DNA of 64,000 bases from Candidatus Sulfotelmatobacter sp. (GTDB lineage Bacteria > Vulcanimicrobiota > Vulcanimicrobiia > Vulcanimicrobiales > Vulcanimicrobiaceae). The translations under genes were made by a program, and so were the position numbers. The DNA is taken from the NCBI GenBank assembly GCA_035504415.1, contig DATJRY010000010.1, positions 1 to 64,000 on the forward strand, read 5' to 3'. Positions 52,316-64,000 of this stretch are shown one piece after another (positions within the stretch are counted from its first letter, which is position 1; each line of letters opens with the position of its first letter). The notes below the pieces were generated by a model. It did no database searches and was not told where the DNA came from. It saw only the letters and a program-made list of their open reading frames with translations.

Positions 52316-55300
52316 TTACGAGCACCCGCTCGTGGTGCCGCAGCTGTCGCATTTGAGGCACGTGCCGTTGCGGACGAGGGTGAACTGGCCGCACTGCGTG
52401 CACGCGTCGCCGCTGTAGCCCTTGGCAATCGCTTCGCGCGCCTTTTCGGCGACGATCTGGCCCTTTGCGGGACCACTCGTCGTCGTGCGGACCGCCGAGA
52501 CGGCGCCGACGGGCTCCGGCACGCGGCTGACCAACGCGGGCGGCGGTCCGGTACGGGTCGGCGTGGAGGCAGTCGGCGCGAGGTAGTGGACTTCGCCTTC
52601 CTCTTCGCCGACGTACTCGGGCTCCGGTCCCATCGCGTCCATCTGCGTCGACGGCTGCACCTGAGCGAGATCGTAGCGGCCGAGATAGCTCACCGCCAGC
52701 TCGCGGAAGATGTAGTCGAGGATCGACGTCGCCATCTTGATGTTCTCGTGACCGATGACGGGCCCGTTGGGCTCGAAGCGCGTGAAGGTGAATGCGTCGA
52801 CGTACTCCTCGAGCGGGACGCCGTGCTGCAAGCCCAGCGAGACCGCGATCGCGAAGTTGTTCATCAGCGAGCGGAAGGCCGCGCCTTCCTTGTGCATGTC
52901 GATGAAGATCTCGCCGAGGGTGCCGTCGTCGTATTGACCGGTCCGCAAGTAGACTTTGTGGCCGCCGACGATCGCCTTCTGCGTGTAGCCGCCGCGGCGA
53001 TCCGGCATGCGCCGGCGCTTGGCGATGTAGCGGTACACGATCTTCTCGGCGATCTGGACCGGCGTGTCGTAGGCGGCTTGCGGAGCCTCCTCCTCGTCGC
53101 CGGCACCGACGTCGTAGCTGGCCGCCAGCGGCTGCGAGAGCTTCGAGCCGTCGCGATAGAGCGCGACCGCCTTGACCATCTTCTCCCAGGAGTAGCGGTA
53201 GGCGTCCTTGACGTCTTGCACGCTCGCCGTTTGCGGGAGGTTGATCGTCTTCGAGATCGCGCCGGAGATGAACGGCTGCGCGGCCGCCATCATGTCGACG
53301 TGCGCCAGCGGACGGATGTAGCGCGAGCCGTGCTTCCCGCACGGGGTGGCGCAGTCGAAGACCGCCAGGTGCTCGTCCTTGAGGAACGGCGCGCCTTCGA
53401 GCGTCATCCGCCCGCAGATCACGTCGGAGGCTTCCTCGATCTGCGCTTGGGTGAAGCCCAGCGCGTCGCGCAGGATCGAATAGTTCCAATCCGCCAGCTG
53501 CGCGTCGGTCATCCCGAGCTTCTCTTTGCAGAACCGCTCGCCCAGCACGTGCTGGTTGAACGCGAACCCGATCTCGAACGCGCCGGGTAGACCGGCTTCG
53601 ATCTTGGCCAGGGCCTCGTCGTCGAAGCCCTTCGCCTTGAGCGTCGCGCGGTTGATGTGCGGCGTGCCCTCGAGCGTGTTGGTGCCCTTGGCGAACGTCT
53701 CGATGGCCGCGATCTGCTCGCTGTTGTAGCCGAGACGGCGCAGGGCCGGCTCGACCGACTGGTTGACGATCTTGAAGTAGCCGCCGCCGGCGAGCTTCTT
53801 GAACTTGACCAGCGCGAAGTCGGGCTCGATCCCGGTGGTATCGCAATCCATCACCAGGCCGATGGTGCCGGTCGGCGCGATGCAGGTGACCTGCGCGTTG
53901 CGGTAGCCGGCGACCTCGCCGATCGCCAGCGCGTTGTCCCAGGTCGTGCGTGCCAGCTGCCACGTCTCTTGCGTGAAGAGCGTGGGCTGATGCGTGACCG
54001 GAACGACGGTCAGGCCTTCGTAGTCCTCGGCCCGCGCCGCGTATGCCGCCTGGCGGTGGTTGCGCAGCACGCGGCCCATGTCCTCAGCGTTGCGCTCGTA
54101 GGAGGGAAACGGTCCCAGCTCGCGCGCCATCTCGGCCGAGGCTTTGTAGGCGGCGCCCGTCATCAGCGCGCTGATCGCCGCGCACCAGCCGAAGCCTTCC
54201 TCCGAGTCGTACGGCAAACCCAGCCGCATGAGCAGCGTGCCGAGATTGGCGTAGCCCAGGCCGAGCGTGCGGTACTCGTACGAGCGGCGCGCGATCTCGC
54301 GGCTGGGGAACTGCGCCATCAGCACGCTGACTTCGAGCGTGAACGTCCAAATGCGGCACGCCTCGGCGAACTTCTTGGCGTCGAATTGCCCACGATCGTC
54401 GAGGAACGTCACGAGATTGAGGCTTGCAAGATTACAGCTCGTGTCATCGAGGAACATGTATTCGGAGCAGTTGTGAACGACGACGCCATTGCCAATGAAG
54501 TGAGACGTGTCGGGCTCGGTCAGATCATAGACCGGCTCTTCGCCTTCATACCGGACGAATGTGACCTCATCCGTCATGTGATCCCGATACGTCGTCACAC
54601 TTGCGTTGAGGCGTCGAAGCGCGAGCGCCTTATCGGAAGCAGCGATGAACCCGATCTGCTGTTCGAACGCGATGCGCGATGAGCGCGTGATGCGAAGCGA
54701 GTGCATCTCACGAACTGGGTATGACGCGGTGCCCCCGCGGCCGTCCGGCAGCATTGCCGCGTCCGTACCGGCTCGGCGGTCACGATAGAGCTTTGCCTTT
54801 ACACCGAAGGACAGGAGCGTCAACTGCACCTGCTGCAGGAGGGCCAGCGAGGTCGAATCGAGCGAGACGTACTGGGTCTTCTCACCTATATCGACGACGC
54901 AGCCGTCTGCGGTGAAGAGTCCGCGCAACATTGCAGCCGTCGACGTACGGTCGAGCCCGAAGAAGGCTGAGCGGAAGCGCTTCTCGTGGCTTCCTTTGTC
55001 GAGCACAGCGAATTCTTCGAACGCCGAAACGACGCTCGACGCGTTCGTTTGAACGCGAGCAGTCGTCTGTGGCGTGCGCACGGCGACTCGACGAGCCGTG
55101 CGCCCGTCGGTGGCGCCGACTTTGAGGTCATTGATGGCGGCCGCTACGCCTTCCACGACGTCGGCTTCCGAAGGCGCCATCGTCACGGCGAGGTAGCGCG
55201 TGCCATTCGGATCGCTCGTTACGCAGCCATCGCCGACGGAAAGGCCAATCGCCTCCGCCAGCGTCGTGTCGATCGCCCGACCGCCGAATCCGGACCCGCT

Positions 55301-56962
55301 GAGCATGACGCGCTCACCCGCGATGAGATCTTTGGCTGCGACGTCACCGCGCTCTTCGGTCAGGACCTTGTGGTCCGCCGTAAGGCGCAGCTCGAAGCCC
55401 GAGCGCGTGCGCAGTCGGTAGACAGGCTTCGTCCCGGTCGGGAAGATGCGGTTGACGAAGTGCGGCTTTCCGTCGGAGCCGATGACGAACGCCGCCTTAC
55501 CGACGAGCTCGTCGATGCGGTGCAGGCCATCGGCCGTGGCAACCATCGTGTCGCCGGTAACGCATGGATTGCTGGCGTTGATCTTGCCGTCGGCGATGCA
55601 GGTGTGCCACTCGTTGATGGTCGTGTCGTACTGCACGCCGGGATCGGCACATTGCCACGCCGCGACGGCGATCTTCTCCCAGAGATCCTCGGCCGGCACG
55701 GATTTTGCGACGCCGGCGTTCTTGCGCCAGGTCAGGTCCCAAGTTTGCCCAGCGTCGAGCCGGGCGAAGAACTCGTTCGAGATGCGAACCGAGTTGTTCG
55801 AATTCTGACCGGAGACGGTGCCGTAGGCCTTTGAATCCCAATTGGTGTCATAGGTCTCGATCTGCAGCTCGCGATAGCCTTGGCGCGCGAAGTCGAGCGC
55901 GTACTGGACGTTCGCCTGCGGGATTCCCATCGTGAGCGCGCTACGAATCGCCGAGCGCAGTTTGGGATTGAGCGCGGGGTCGAGTCGCGCCGATTCCGGC
56001 AACGTTTCGTCGTGCGCCGCGGCGAGGATCGCGTTGAGGTGCTTTTCGCAGACGATCGAGCCGGCGACCAGGTCGGAGACTTTCTGCTCCTCGGTCACCT
56101 TCCAGCTGATGAATTCCTCGATGTCGGGATGATCGAGATCGAGCGTGACCATCTTCGCTGCGCGACGCGTCGTACCGCCGGACTTGATCGCGCCTGCCGC
56201 GCGATCGCCGACCTTGAGGAACGACATCAGACCCGACGACGTCCCGCCGCCGGAAAGCCGTTCGCCTTCGCCGCGGATCGCCGAGAAATTCGACCCCGTG
56301 CCGGAGCCGTATTTGAAGATGCGCGCCTCACGAACCCACAGGTCCATGATGCCGCCCTCGTTGACCAAATCGTCGCTTACACTCTGGATAAAGCAAGCGT
56401 GCGGGGCTGGGTGCTCGTAGGCGCTCGTCGATTGGCCGAGCACGTGCGTCTTGGGATCGACGAACCAGTGGCCTTGCGCCGGGCCGGCGATGCCGTACGC
56501 CCAGTGCAGGCCGGTGTTGAACCACTGCGGCGAGTTGGGCGCGCCGATCTGGCGGGCCAGCATCGCGCACATCTCGTCATAGTAGGCGCGCGCCTGGAAC
56601 TCGTCGTCGAAGTAGCCGTGCTTGAAGGCCCAATAGGTCCAGCAGCCGGCCAGCCGGTGGAAGACCTGGCGGGCGTCCGTCTCGCCGATGAAGGTCGCGT
56701 CGGAGGCCGGCTCCGAGCGCCAGAGCCACTCCGGGATCCCCTCTTCGGGCACACGCACCGTCGCCGTCGGGACCCCGGCCCGCCGGAAATACTTCTGGGC
56801 CAGGATATCCGCCGCCACCTGGCTCCAGGCGCTCGGAATCTGGACGTCCTTGGCCTCGAAGACGACCTTGCCATCCGGGTTGGCGATGCGCGAGGTCCGG
56901 GGCTCGAAGGTGATGCCGGCGTAGGGATCGCCGGGTTGAGAATAGGTGCGCGCGAACTTCAT
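52316..56962 (-). CDS. nrdJ: Vitamin B12-dependent (class II) ribonucleotide reductase, intein-containing
   Basis: 1548 residues before splicing, about 1183 after. The start is the ATG at 56962 ([21 protein letters not shown]); the frame continues upstream only through the promoter/operator. Class II motifs: [41 protein letters not shown]-(intein)[20 protein letters not shown], GVGGNLPIGL-type loops, and [15 protein letters not shown]. The C-terminal zinc-ribbon [23 protein letters not shown] has CxxC pairs and the redox tail. Reduces ribonucleotides to deoxyribonucleotides with adenosylcobalamin, so it works with or without oxygen. Promoter has a LexA box. Confidence 0.95.
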   Translation of the reverse strand: MKFARTYSQPGDPYAGITFEPRTSRIANPDGKVVFEAKDVQIPSAWSQVAADILAQKYFRRAGVPTATVRVPEEGIPEWLWRSEPASDATFIGETDARQVFHRLAGCWTYWAFKHGYFDDEFQARAYYDEMCAMLARQIGAPNSPQWFNTGLHWAYGIAGPAQGHWFVDPKTHVLGQSTSAYEHPAPHACFIQSVSDDLVNEGGIMDLWVREARIFKYGSGTGSNFSAIRGEGERLSGGGTSSGLMSFLKVGDRAAGAIKSGGTTRRAAKMVTLDLDHPDIEEFISWKVTEEQKVSDLVAGSIVCEKHLNAILAAAHDETLPESARLDPALNPKLRSAIRSALTMGIPQANVQYALDFARQGYRELQIETYDTNWDSKAYGTVSGQNSNNSVRISNEFFARLDAGQTWDLTWRKNAGVAKSVPAEDLWEKIAVAAWQCADPGVQYDTTINEWHTCIADGKINASNPCVTGDTMVATADGLHRIDELVGKAAFVIGSDGKPHFVNRIFPTGTKPVYRLRTRSGFELRLTADHKVLTEERGDVAAKDLIAGERVMLSGSGFGGRAIDTTLAEAIGLSVGDGCVTSDPNGTRYLAVTMAPSEADVVEGVAAAINDLKVGATDGRTARRVAVRTPQTTARVQTNASSVVSAFEEFAVLDKGSHEKRFRSAFFGLDRTSTAAMLRGLFTADGCVVDIGEKTQYVSLDSTSLALLQQVQLTLLSFGVKAKLYRDRRAGTDAAMLPDGRGGTASYPVREMHSLRITRSSRIAFEQQIGFIAASDKALALRRLNASVTTYRDHMTDEVTFVRYEGEEPVYDLTEPDTSHFIGNGVVVHNCSEYMFLDDTSCNLASLNLVTFLDDRGQFDAKKFAEACRIWTFTLEVSVLMAQFPSREIARRSYEYRTLGLGYANLGTLLMRLGLPYDSEEGFGWCAAISALMTGAAYKASAEMARELGPFPSYERNAEDMGRVLRNHRQAAYAARAEDYEGLTVVPVTHQPTLFTQETWQLARTTWDNALAIGEVAGYRNAQVTCIAPTGTIGLVMDCDTTGIEPDFALVKFKKLAGGGYFKIVNQSVEPALRRLGYNSEQIAAIETFAKGTNTLEGTPHINRATLKAKGFDDEALAKIEAGLPGAFEIGFAFNQHVLGERFCKEKLGMTDAQLADWNYSILRDALGFTQAQIEEASDVICGRMTLEGAPFLKDEHLAVFDCATPCGKHGSRYIRPLAHVDMMAAAQPFISGAISKTINLPQTASVQDVKDAYRYSWEKMVKAVALYRDGSKLSQPLAASYDVGAGDEEEAPQAAYDTPVQIAEKIVYRYIAKRRRMPDRRGGYTQKAIVGGHKVYLRTGQYDDGTLGEIFIDMHKEGAAFRSLMNNFAIAVSLGLQHGVPLEEYVDAFTFTRFEPNGPVIGHENIKMATSILDYIFRELAVSYLGRYDLAQVQPSTQMDAMGPEPEYVGEEEGEVHYLAPTASTPTRTGPPPALVSRVPEPVGAVSAVRTTTSGPAKGQIVAEKAREAIAKGYSGDACTQCGQFTLVRNGTCLKCDSCGTTSGCS
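54470..55564 (-). mobile_element. LAGLIDADG intein in nrdJ
   Basis: 365 residues inserted in NASNP|CSEYMF, a conserved active-site region. Starts [14 protein letters not shown] (block A, Cys1), block [13 protein letters not shown] endonuclease blocks [11 protein letters not shown] and [12 protein letters not shown] with acidic residues intact, block [16 protein letters not shown], block G GVVVHN|C with Cys+1. All splicing residues are present. Base composition is less GC-rich than the exteins, as for a horizontally moving element. Self-splices to restore nrdJ; endonuclease probably still able to home. Confidence 0.93.
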
Positions 56963-57007
56963 GCCGGCTGCGTCCTCACGAGGGAGATGCGTGGCGGAGG
57001 GACGACC

Positions 57008-57036
57008 ATTCTCGAACATGCGTTCGAGAATGTCAA
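57008..57036 (-). promoter_or_regulatory. nrdJ promoter with overlapping LexA-type SOS box
   Basis: On the minus strand, TTGACA (57036-57031) and GAGAAT (57013-57008) are 17 bases apart. The spacer and -10 are filled by an 11-bp inverted repeat, CATTCTCGAAC and complement around ATGC (57007-57032 on plus), whose core CGAAC-N4-GTTCG (57013-57026) matches the Gram-positive/actinobacterial LexA box. It ends about 45 bases before the nrdJ ATG. A bound repressor would block RNA polymerase. Confidence 0.8.
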
Positions 57037-57216
57037 TCCCCGCCGAGTTGCCCCTGGGCGGGCTTCGGCACCAGATATGGTGGCCGTCCCCGTCGGGCTG
57101 TACTAGATATTGTACACCGTCCGAAGTCCCTTGTGAATGATGGGGGACACGAATCATATTCCCGTGGACAACCCGACCGGGCGCTGTGGAGGCCCGGCGA
57201 GCGGGGTGAGGGCCCT

Positions 57217-57723
57217 GTGGACGGAATCGGGGATAGCGTGGAGAGGCTTCGCGCGGACCATCACGCGGACACGCTGCCCGAGGTCTCGCTCGACCGGCTC
57301 GCCGCCTGGGGGATCCGCGGCATCGTCGTCGATCTCGACAACACGGTCTGTGCCTATCACCAGCCGGAGCTGGCGCCCGGCGTCGCCGAGTGGGTCGCAG
57401 CCGCGCGGGGACGCGGTTTTTCGCTCGTCCTGGTTTCCAACAACTTCACCGAGCGGGTCGCCTCGGTCGGTGCGCGGCTCGGCATCCCGGTGGTGCCGAA
57501 CGCCCTCAAACCCTTGCCGTTCGCGTTTTTGCGCGCGTTGCGGCTGCTCGGCACGCCGCGCCGCGACACCGTCGTCATCGGCGATCAGCTCTTCACCGAC
57601 GTGCTCGGCGCGAAGCTGGTCGGCCTGCGCAGCGTGTTGACGCGACCGCTGGTCGCGCACGATTTCCCGCTCACGCGCGTACTGCGCTATCTCGAACGCA
57701 CCATCGCAGGAAGGACACCCTGA
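57217..57723 (+). CDS. YqeG-family HAD phosphatase
   Basis: 168 residues from GTG 57217 (GGTGAGGG four bases upstream); GTG 57238 is another option. HAD motifs: [14 protein letters not shown] (nucleophile Asp and DxD variant DLDNT), [11 protein letters not shown], then [11 protein letters not shown] and [19 protein letters not shown]01668-like, acting on phospholipid- or nucleotide-linked phosphates in relatives (phosphatidylglycerophosphatase PgpP/GEP4 group). Divergent from nrdJ. Confidence 0.9.
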   Translation: MDGIGDSVERLRADHHADTLPEVSLDRLAAWGIRGIVVDLDNTVCAYHQPELAPGVAEWVAAARGRGFSLVLVSNNFTERVASVGARLGIPVVPNALKPLPFAFLRALRLLGTPRRDTVVIGDQLFTDVLGAKLVGLRSVLTRPLVAHDFPLTRVLRYLERTIAGRTP

Positions 57724-58389
57724 GTGGCCACCCGTGCCGTCGTCTTCGATCTCTATGGAACGGTCTTGCGGCTCGAAGGCCTGCAAGACGCGGCCGCCGT
57801 CGCCGGCGCGGCCGACCCGGCCGCGTTCGTCGCGACCTGGCGGCGCAAGCAGCTGGAGTACGCCTTCCTCAGCTCGCTGGCCAATGCGTACCGCAACTTC
57901 GACGAGCTGACCGGTCTCGCGCTCGAGCACACCTGCGCGCAGCTGGGACTGCGGCTCGACGCGATCGGCAAGGCGCGGCTGTTCGAGGCGGCGAGCTCGT
58001 TGCCGGCGCACGCCGACGCGCTGCCCGCGCTGCAAGCGCTGCAGGCGCGCAACGTGCCGCTGGCGGTGCTGACGAACGGCGTGCAGGCGTCGGCGCAGCG
58101 CGCGATCGCGAACGCCGGCTTGGGCGGCCTGTTCTCGGCCGTGCTGAGCGTCGAGACCGTGCGCGCGTACAAGCCGGATCCGCGGGTTTACGGCATCGCG
58201 ACGACGCACTTCGACTGCGCGCCGCTCGAGATCGCGTTCGTCTCCTCGAACCCGTGGGACGCGTGGGGCGCCGCGCACTTCGGCTTCCGCGTACTCTGGT
58301 GCAACCGCACCGGCGCGCCCCCCGAGCTGCTCACCCCGGCGCCCGAAGTGACCATGACCAGCCTCGCCGAGCTGCCCGCGCACGTCTAG
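57724..58389 (+). CDS. Haloacid dehalogenase-like hydrolase
   Basis: 221 residues, GTG directly after the preceding stop. VVFDLYGTVLRL has the nucleophile Asp; LAVLTNGVQASA, VRAYKPDPRVYGIA (Lys) and EIAFVSSNPWDAWGAAHFG follow. Resembles 2-haloacid dehalogenase type II (HAD-IA). The SSNxWD motif is characteristic of that group. Substrate not testable here. Confidence 0.9.
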   Translation: MATRAVVFDLYGTVLRLEGLQDAAAVAGAADPAAFVATWRRKQLEYAFLSSLANAYRNFDELTGLALEHTCAQLGLRLDAIGKARLFEAASSLPAHADALPALQALQARNVPLAVLTNGVQASAQRAIANAGLGGLFSAVLSVETVRAYKPDPRVYGIATTHFDCAPLEIAFVSSNPWDAWGAAHFGFRVLWCNRTGAPPELLTPAPEVTMTSLAELPAHV

Positions 58390-58441
58390 CGGGCGGCCGC
58401 CGGGATGGCGCCCGCCGTTCGGCGGGTAGAATCCGGACGTC

Positions 58442-58678
58442 ATGGCAAGCGAGGACACGACGCGGGACGATGTGACCAAATCGACGACCGACGTGACGAG
58501 CGGCGCGCGCAGCGAGCCGGATCTGACCGAGGTCAACTCGGAGACGGTCCGCGAGGAGATCGACCTGAGCAACCAGAGTGCCCCGCCGCCCCGCAGCGGC
58601 GCGATCCCGTCTTCGTACGGTGCGCCGGGCGGGACGGTGCGCGGCGAGTCCGACGAGCGGGCGCGTAAGCAGCAGTAG
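58442..58678 (+). CDS. Small hydrophilic, probably disordered protein
   Basis: 78 residues, dominated by Asp, Glu, Ser, Thr and Arg with no hydrophobic core (TTRDDVTKSTTDVTSGARSE). No motif. The ATG is clear and the frame is free of stops, but function and even expression are unproven. Confidence 0.5.
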   Translation: MASEDTTRDDVTKSTTDVTSGARSEPDLTEVNSETVREEIDLSNQSAPPPRSGAIPSSYGAPGGTVRGESDERARKQQ

Positions 58679-58722
58679 CGCCCGAGGGAGTCGGGGCCGC
58701 CGGGCCCGTAGATTGGCGGGTT

Positions 58723-61395
58723 GTGAACGGTCGTCCCGAGCTCCCGAAGACCTTCGATCCCGCCGAGGTCGAGCCGCGCCTGTACGCGCGCTCGCTCGCG
58801 GCCGGGGTCTTCCACGAGGAGCCCGACCCGGCGCGGCCGCCGTTCATCATCTCGATGCCGCCGCCGAACATCACCGGCCGCGCGCACCTCGGTCACGGCT
58901 CGACCTACACGCCGATGGACGTGCTCACGCGCTACCATCGCATGCTGGGCGACAACGCCGACTGGATTCCCGGCCAAGATCACGCGGCGATCGCGACCGA
59001 GGCCGTGTTGGTTCGCGAGCTGGCGAAGGAAGGCCTCACGCGCGACGGCCTGGGCCGCGCGGAATATCTCGCCCGCGCCTGGGCGTGGCGCGAGCAGTAC
59101 GGCGGGGCGATCAACGAGCAGTTCCAGCGGCTGGGTTTCGGTCCCGATTGGGCGCGCGAACGCTTCACCCTGGACGAGGGACTCTCGAACGCGGTCGTCG
59201 AGGTGTTCGTCGCGCTCTATCGCGACGGGCTGATCTATCGCGGCACGCGCCTGGTCAACTGGGATCCGCAGGCCGGCGGCACGCTCTCCGACGCCGAGGT
59301 CGAGAACGAAGACGTCGACACGTTCCTGTGGCACATCCGCTACCGCGCGCAGGACGGCGGTGACGGACTGGTCATCGCGACGACGCGGCCCGAGACGTTC
59401 CTGGCCGACGTCGCGGTCGCGGTCAATCCGGACGATCCGCGCTACGCGAGCCTGATCGGCAAGCACGTCGTGCTGCCGTTGATCGAGCGCGCGATTCCCG
59501 TCATCGCCGATCCGGCCGTCGAGTCGGGTTTCGGCACCGGCGCCGTCAAGGTGACGCCCGCCCACGACCCGACCGACTACGAGATCGGCCAGCGCCACGG
59601 CTTACCGATGCCGACCGTCATCGACTACGACGGCACGATCGCGGCACCGCTGTGGCGCTACGACGAGACGCCCGAGCGCCGCGCGCCGATCGACGCGCAA
59701 GCGCCGCGCATGGCCGCGTTCGTCGGGCTCGACCGGTTCGAGGCACGCAAGCGAATCGTCGCCGCCCTGCGCGCGGCCGGCGCCCTGGTGAAGGAGGAGC
59801 CGTACCACACGACGGTCCCGACCAGCTCGCGCTCGGGCGCGATCATCGAGCCGCTGCTCTCGCTGCAGTGGTTCGTCGCCGTCGCCGAGCTGGCGAAGCC
59901 GGCTCTGGAGGCGTATCGCGACGGGCGCATCACCTTCGTTCCCGAGCGCTTCGGGCGCACCTACGCGGCCAGTCTCGAAAACATCCGTGACTGGAACATC
60001 TCGCGCCAGGTGTGGTGGGGGCACCAGCTGCCGGTCTGGTACACGCCGAACGACGACATCGTGGTCGCGCACGACGAGGCCGAGGCCCGCGCCATCGCGC
60101 AGCGCGAGCACGGCACGACCGAGCTGCGCCGCGATCCCGATACGCTCGACACCTGGTTCTCCTCGGGCCTGTGGCCGTTCTCGATCCTGGGCTGGCCGGA
60201 CAAGACGCCCGAGCTGGCGCACTGGTATCCCAATCAAGTCATGATCACCAGCCGAGACATCATCTTCTTGTGGGTGACGCGGATGGTGATGCTCGGCATG
60301 CGCTTCGCCGGCGGCATCCCGTTCAAGACCGTGTTCGTCACGCCGCTGGTGTTCGACATGCACGGTCGCAAGATGTCCAAGTCGCTCGGCAACGCGATCG
60401 ATCCGATGACCGACCTCGTGCCGAAATACGGCGCCGACGGGACGCGCTTGGGGATCCTGCGCCAGATGCGGCTCGAATCGCAGGAGCTGCGCTTCGACGA
60501 GCGGGTGTGCGACGAGGCCAAGCGCTTCGGCACCAAGCTCTGGAACGCGCTGCGCTATACGGTCGCGCTCGAGGAAGGGTTGCCGACGGCGTACACGCTG
60601 CCGCCCGCGGCGCAGCTGACGGTCGCGGATCGCTGGATCCTCACCGAGCTGCACGAGCTCGTCGCGACCGTCGAACAGGCCTACGACGGCTTCGCGTTCG
60701 GCGTGGCCGCGGACGCGCTCGTGCAGTTCGGCTGGTACACGTTCTGCGATTGGTACGTCGAGGTCACCAAGGCGCCCGCGCAGCGGGCGACGCGCGCGGC
60801 CGTGCTCTCGTACGTGCTCAACGCGCTGGTGCGCGCGCTGCACCCGATCGCGCCCTTCATCACCGAAGAGATCTGGCTCAACCTGCCGCACGACGGCACC
60901 ACGATCGTGACCACCTCGTGGCCGGACCTAGCCGAGATCCCGACCTTCCCCGAGGACGCCGCCACCTTCCGCGCGGCGATCGCGAAGGTCGAGGAGCTGC
61001 GCAACGCGCGCGCCGCCTGGGGCATCCAGCCCAAGGAGACGATGCGGCTGGAAGCGCCGGCCGCATTGCTCGCGAGCGCGCCGCAGTTGGTCGAAGCGAT
61101 CGCGACCTTGGTGCGCGGCGAGGTCAGCGCCTACGACGGCGCCGCGCAGGGCTCGCTGCGCGACCAGGTCGCGAGCATTCGCGCCGTCGCCGACGCGGCG
61201 AAGCTGCGCGAGCGCTACGCGAAGGACCTCGAGCGGCTCGAAGGCGAGGTCGCGCGTTCGGAGAAGAAGCTCGCCAACCCCGGCTTCGTCGAACGCGCCG
61301 CGCCGGACGTCGTCGCCGCCGAGCGCGAGAAGCTCGACGGCTACAAGCGCGACCTCGAGCGCGTGCGCTCGGCGCTGGAGACCGTCTCGGCTTAG
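58723..61395 (+). CDS. valS: Valyl-tRNA synthetase
   Basis: 890 residues from GTG, standard length. Class I: PPPNITGRAHLGHGSTYTP (HLGH), an editing domain with TTRPETFLADVAVAVN, GRKMSKSLGNAIDP (KMSKS), the anticodon-binding domain, and a C-terminal coiled coil (KLRERYAKDLERLEGEVARSEKK). Charges tRNA-Val. Its stop overlaps the convergent membrane gene by four bases. Confidence 0.97.
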   Translation: MNGRPELPKTFDPAEVEPRLYARSLAAGVFHEEPDPARPPFIISMPPPNITGRAHLGHGSTYTPMDVLTRYHRMLGDNADWIPGQDHAAIATEAVLVRELAKEGLTRDGLGRAEYLARAWAWREQYGGAINEQFQRLGFGPDWARERFTLDEGLSNAVVEVFVALYRDGLIYRGTRLVNWDPQAGGTLSDAEVENEDVDTFLWHIRYRAQDGGDGLVIATTRPETFLADVAVAVNPDDPRYASLIGKHVVLPLIERAIPVIADPAVESGFGTGAVKVTPAHDPTDYEIGQRHGLPMPTVIDYDGTIAAPLWRYDETPERRAPIDAQAPRMAAFVGLDRFEARKRIVAALRAAGALVKEEPYHTTVPTSSRSGAIIEPLLSLQWFVAVAELAKPALEAYRDGRITFVPERFGRTYAASLENIRDWNISRQVWWGHQLPVWYTPNDDIVVAHDEAEARAIAQREHGTTELRRDPDTLDTWFSSGLWPFSILGWPDKTPELAHWYPNQVMITSRDIIFLWVTRMVMLGMRFAGGIPFKTVFVTPLVFDMHGRKMSKSLGNAIDPMTDLVPKYGADGTRLGILRQMRLESQELRFDERVCDEAKRFGTKLWNALRYTVALEEGLPTAYTLPPAAQLTVADRWILTELHELVATVEQAYDGFAFGVAADALVQFGWYTFCDWYVEVTKAPAQRATRAAVLSYVLNALVRALHPIAPFITEEIWLNLPHDGTTIVTTSWPDLAEIPTFPEDAATFRAAIAKVEELRNARAAWGIQPKETMRLEAPAALLASAPQLVEAIATLVRGEVSAYDGAAQGSLRDQVASIRAVADAAKLRERYAKDLERLEGEVARSEKKLANPGFVERAAPDVVAAEREKLDGYKRDLERVRSALETVSA

Positions 61396-61841
61396 ATCCC
61401 CCGCGCCATGAAGGTGGCGCAGAGCGGGATGAAGACGAAGATTCCGATCTGCAGGTAGACCAAGCCGCGGATGCGCTCGTACTCCGCTTCCTCGAGCGCG
61501 AGCGAGCCGTCGGGCTCGGTGCGCTTCTCCCAGCGCAGGTACGCGACGGTCGGGACGATCGAGATCAGCCCGACGATGACGAACAGCGAGATCTTGGCCC
61601 AGAACACCGCGTTGCCGCTGTAGAACGCAACGCCTTTGGGGCTGGTGAACAAGCGCAAGAGGCCGGTGACGATGACCAGGCCCGCGATGATGCCGTACCA
61701 TCGGTCGACCGCCAACAGTCGCCGGAACGTACCGGCGGGCAGCGTGCGGCGCAGCAGCAGCGCCTCACCGACCAGCACGCACGCCAGCGCGAAGATGGCC
61801 AGGAAGTGCGCATACGCCACCAGCGCATCGCGGACGAGCAT
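61392..61841 (-). CDS. DUF2214-family small membrane protein
   Basis: 149 residues with four membrane helices. Begins [46 protein letters not shown] and [24 protein letters not shown] fit DUF2214. An ORF extending 35 codons further upstream has a Pro/Gly-rich opening that is not coding-like. Function unknown. Confidence 0.85.
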   Translation of the reverse strand: MLVRDALVAYAHFLAIFALACVLVGEALLLRRTLPAGTFRRLLAVDRWYGIIAGLVIVTGLLRLFTSPKGVAFYSGNAVFWAKISLFVIVGLISIVPTVAYLRWEKRTEPDGSLALEEAEYERIRGLVYLQIGIFVFIPLCATFMARGI

Positions 61842-61944
61842 GGCGCGCACTTCCGTGCGGCCGGCTCGGCCGCCTGGTCCCTTGGTACAGCCGCCGGGGC
61901 GGCCGGTTGGAGCGTTCGTTCGACCGGGCGGCGAACGGGCGGAC

Positions 61945-63447
<1,503 letters not shown>

Positions 63448-63456
63448 CGGCCGCGC

Positions 63457-64000
63457 TTAAGTCTCGACCGGCGGCAGCGTACCGTTGCGGTTGTCGCCGT
63501 TGAGCACGGTGTCGATCAAGCCGTAGGTCTTGGCCTCCTCGGCACTCATGTAGAAGTCGCGCTCGAGGTCGCGCAGGATCTCGTCGACCGGCTTGTGCGT
63601 CGTGCGGTGGTACAGCTCGGCGATCTGTAGCCGCGTCGCGACCAGCTCGCGGGCGTGGATCTCGATGTCGGTCGCCTGGCCGCCGATCTGACCGATCGAC
63701 GGCTGATGGATGAGGATCTTCGAGTAGGGCAACGCCATACGTTTGCCGGGCGCGCCGCCGGTCAGCAGCAGGGTCGCGGCCGACGCGGCGAAGCCGGCGC
63801 AGATGGTCGCGATCCCCGGCTTGATCAGCTGCATCGTGTCGTACATCGCGAGCGCGGCGCTGACGCTCCCGCCCGGGCTGTTGATGTACACGTCGATGTC
63901 GCGGTCGGGATCGCTGCGTTCGAGAAACAGCAGCTGCGCGATGACCAGATTCGCCATCCCGTCGTCGATCGGACCGGTCACGAACACGATGCGCTCTTGC
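63457..64000 (-). CDS. clpP: ATP-dependent Clp protease proteolytic subunit ClpP, 3' part
   Basis: The frame remains open to the window edge ([12 protein letters not shown] visible), so about 30 N-terminal residues are missing. Catalytic Ser in [14 protein letters not shown], His in [11 protein letters not shown], Asp in [19 protein letters not shown]. The usual AASMG segment reads AASAA, a mild substitution. Degrades proteins with ClpX/ClpA. Convergent with mmsA, nine bases apart. Confidence 0.96.
   Translation of the reverse strand, partial: QERIVFVTGPIDDGMANLVIAQLLFLERSDPDRDIDVYINSPGGSVSAALAMYDTMQLIKPGIATICAGFAASAATLLLTGGAPGKRMALPYSKILIHQPSIGQIGGQATDIEIHARELVATRLQIAELYHRTTHKPVDEILRDLERDFYMSAEEAKTYGLIDTVLNGDNRNGTLPPVET

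Noticed and set aside
56963-57157. Upstream extension of nrdJ to the first ATG at 57157
   Set aside because: It would make the promoter and LexA box coding, and the 65 extra residues are not RNR-like.

Overview
The window is a GC-rich, tightly packed bacterial chromosome segment with about 60 protein genes, five tRNAs and no prophage, insertion sequence, rRNA or CRISPR array. A secretin, a TonB-dependent receptor and lipoproteins show a diderm envelope. The gene order from 7.7 to 22.6 kb (rpsU, yqeY, nfeD, floA, phoH, ybeY, dgkA, cdd, recO, then ruvX, mltG, DUF1292) follows the arrangement familiar from Firmicutes. Together with copper-amine-oxidase-type N-terminal repeats and a B12-dependent ribonucleotide reductase, this suggests a deep-branching terrabacterial diderm such as Candidatus Eremiobacterota (WPS-2). 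The phylum is an inference. Many genes overlap by four bases (NTGA), so translational coupling is common, and several starts look non-AUG (CTG, ATC, ATT).

Region 0-8 kb: the 3' part of pyrG, three coupled glycosyltransferases, a secreted adenosine deaminase, an exported stalk-domain protein, a HIT protein and rpsU. Region 8-22.6 kb: a PhyH-type dioxygenase and a TonB receptor sit between rpsU and the conserved housekeeping run listed above. Region 22.7-26 kb: five tRNAs (Ser-GCT, Arg-ACG, Met-CAT, Arg-CCG, Ser-CGA) interleaved with a two-domain retropepsin-like protease, a small Cys protein and tadA, with several strong hairpin terminators. Region 26-35.9 kb: accessory genes, including a heme-binding DUF336 protein, a frameshifted MaoC hydratase, two methyltransferases, DUF488, a LysR regulator, a beta-helix lipoprotein, a SRAP protein and a two-component pair whose kinase carries a degenerate GGDEF-like domain.

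Region 35.9-42 kb: a compact type IV pilus operon on the minus strand (pilin, CcdA/DsbD-like protein, TPR protein, prepilin peptidase, PilM, PilN, PilO, PilP, PilQ). The pilO reading frame is broken. The pilin has four cysteines and overlaps the thiol-redox membrane gene by 4 bp. Region 42-52 kb: glutathione peroxidase, an exported protein with one CxxCH motif, a PLD-like lipoprotein with a Thr-Pro linker, trpS, the debris of an AAA ATPase fused in frame to a prolyl oligopeptidase, a GNAT protein and a PDZ/membrane/GAF protein of lower GC.

Region 52-64 kb: the class II ribonucleotide reductase nrdJ, interrupted by a 365-residue homing-endonuclease intein. Its promoter contains a perfect LexA-type SOS box (CGAAC-N4-GTTCG) in the spacer between a TTGACA -35 and a -10. 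Then come two HAD phosphatases, valS, a small membrane protein, mmsA and the 3' part of clpP.

The main points for a second look are the SOS-box/nrdJ/intein locus, the disulfide-linked pilus operon, the degraded ATPase, two apparent single-base frameshifts and the unusual start codons. No intergenic stretch exceeds about 300 bases.
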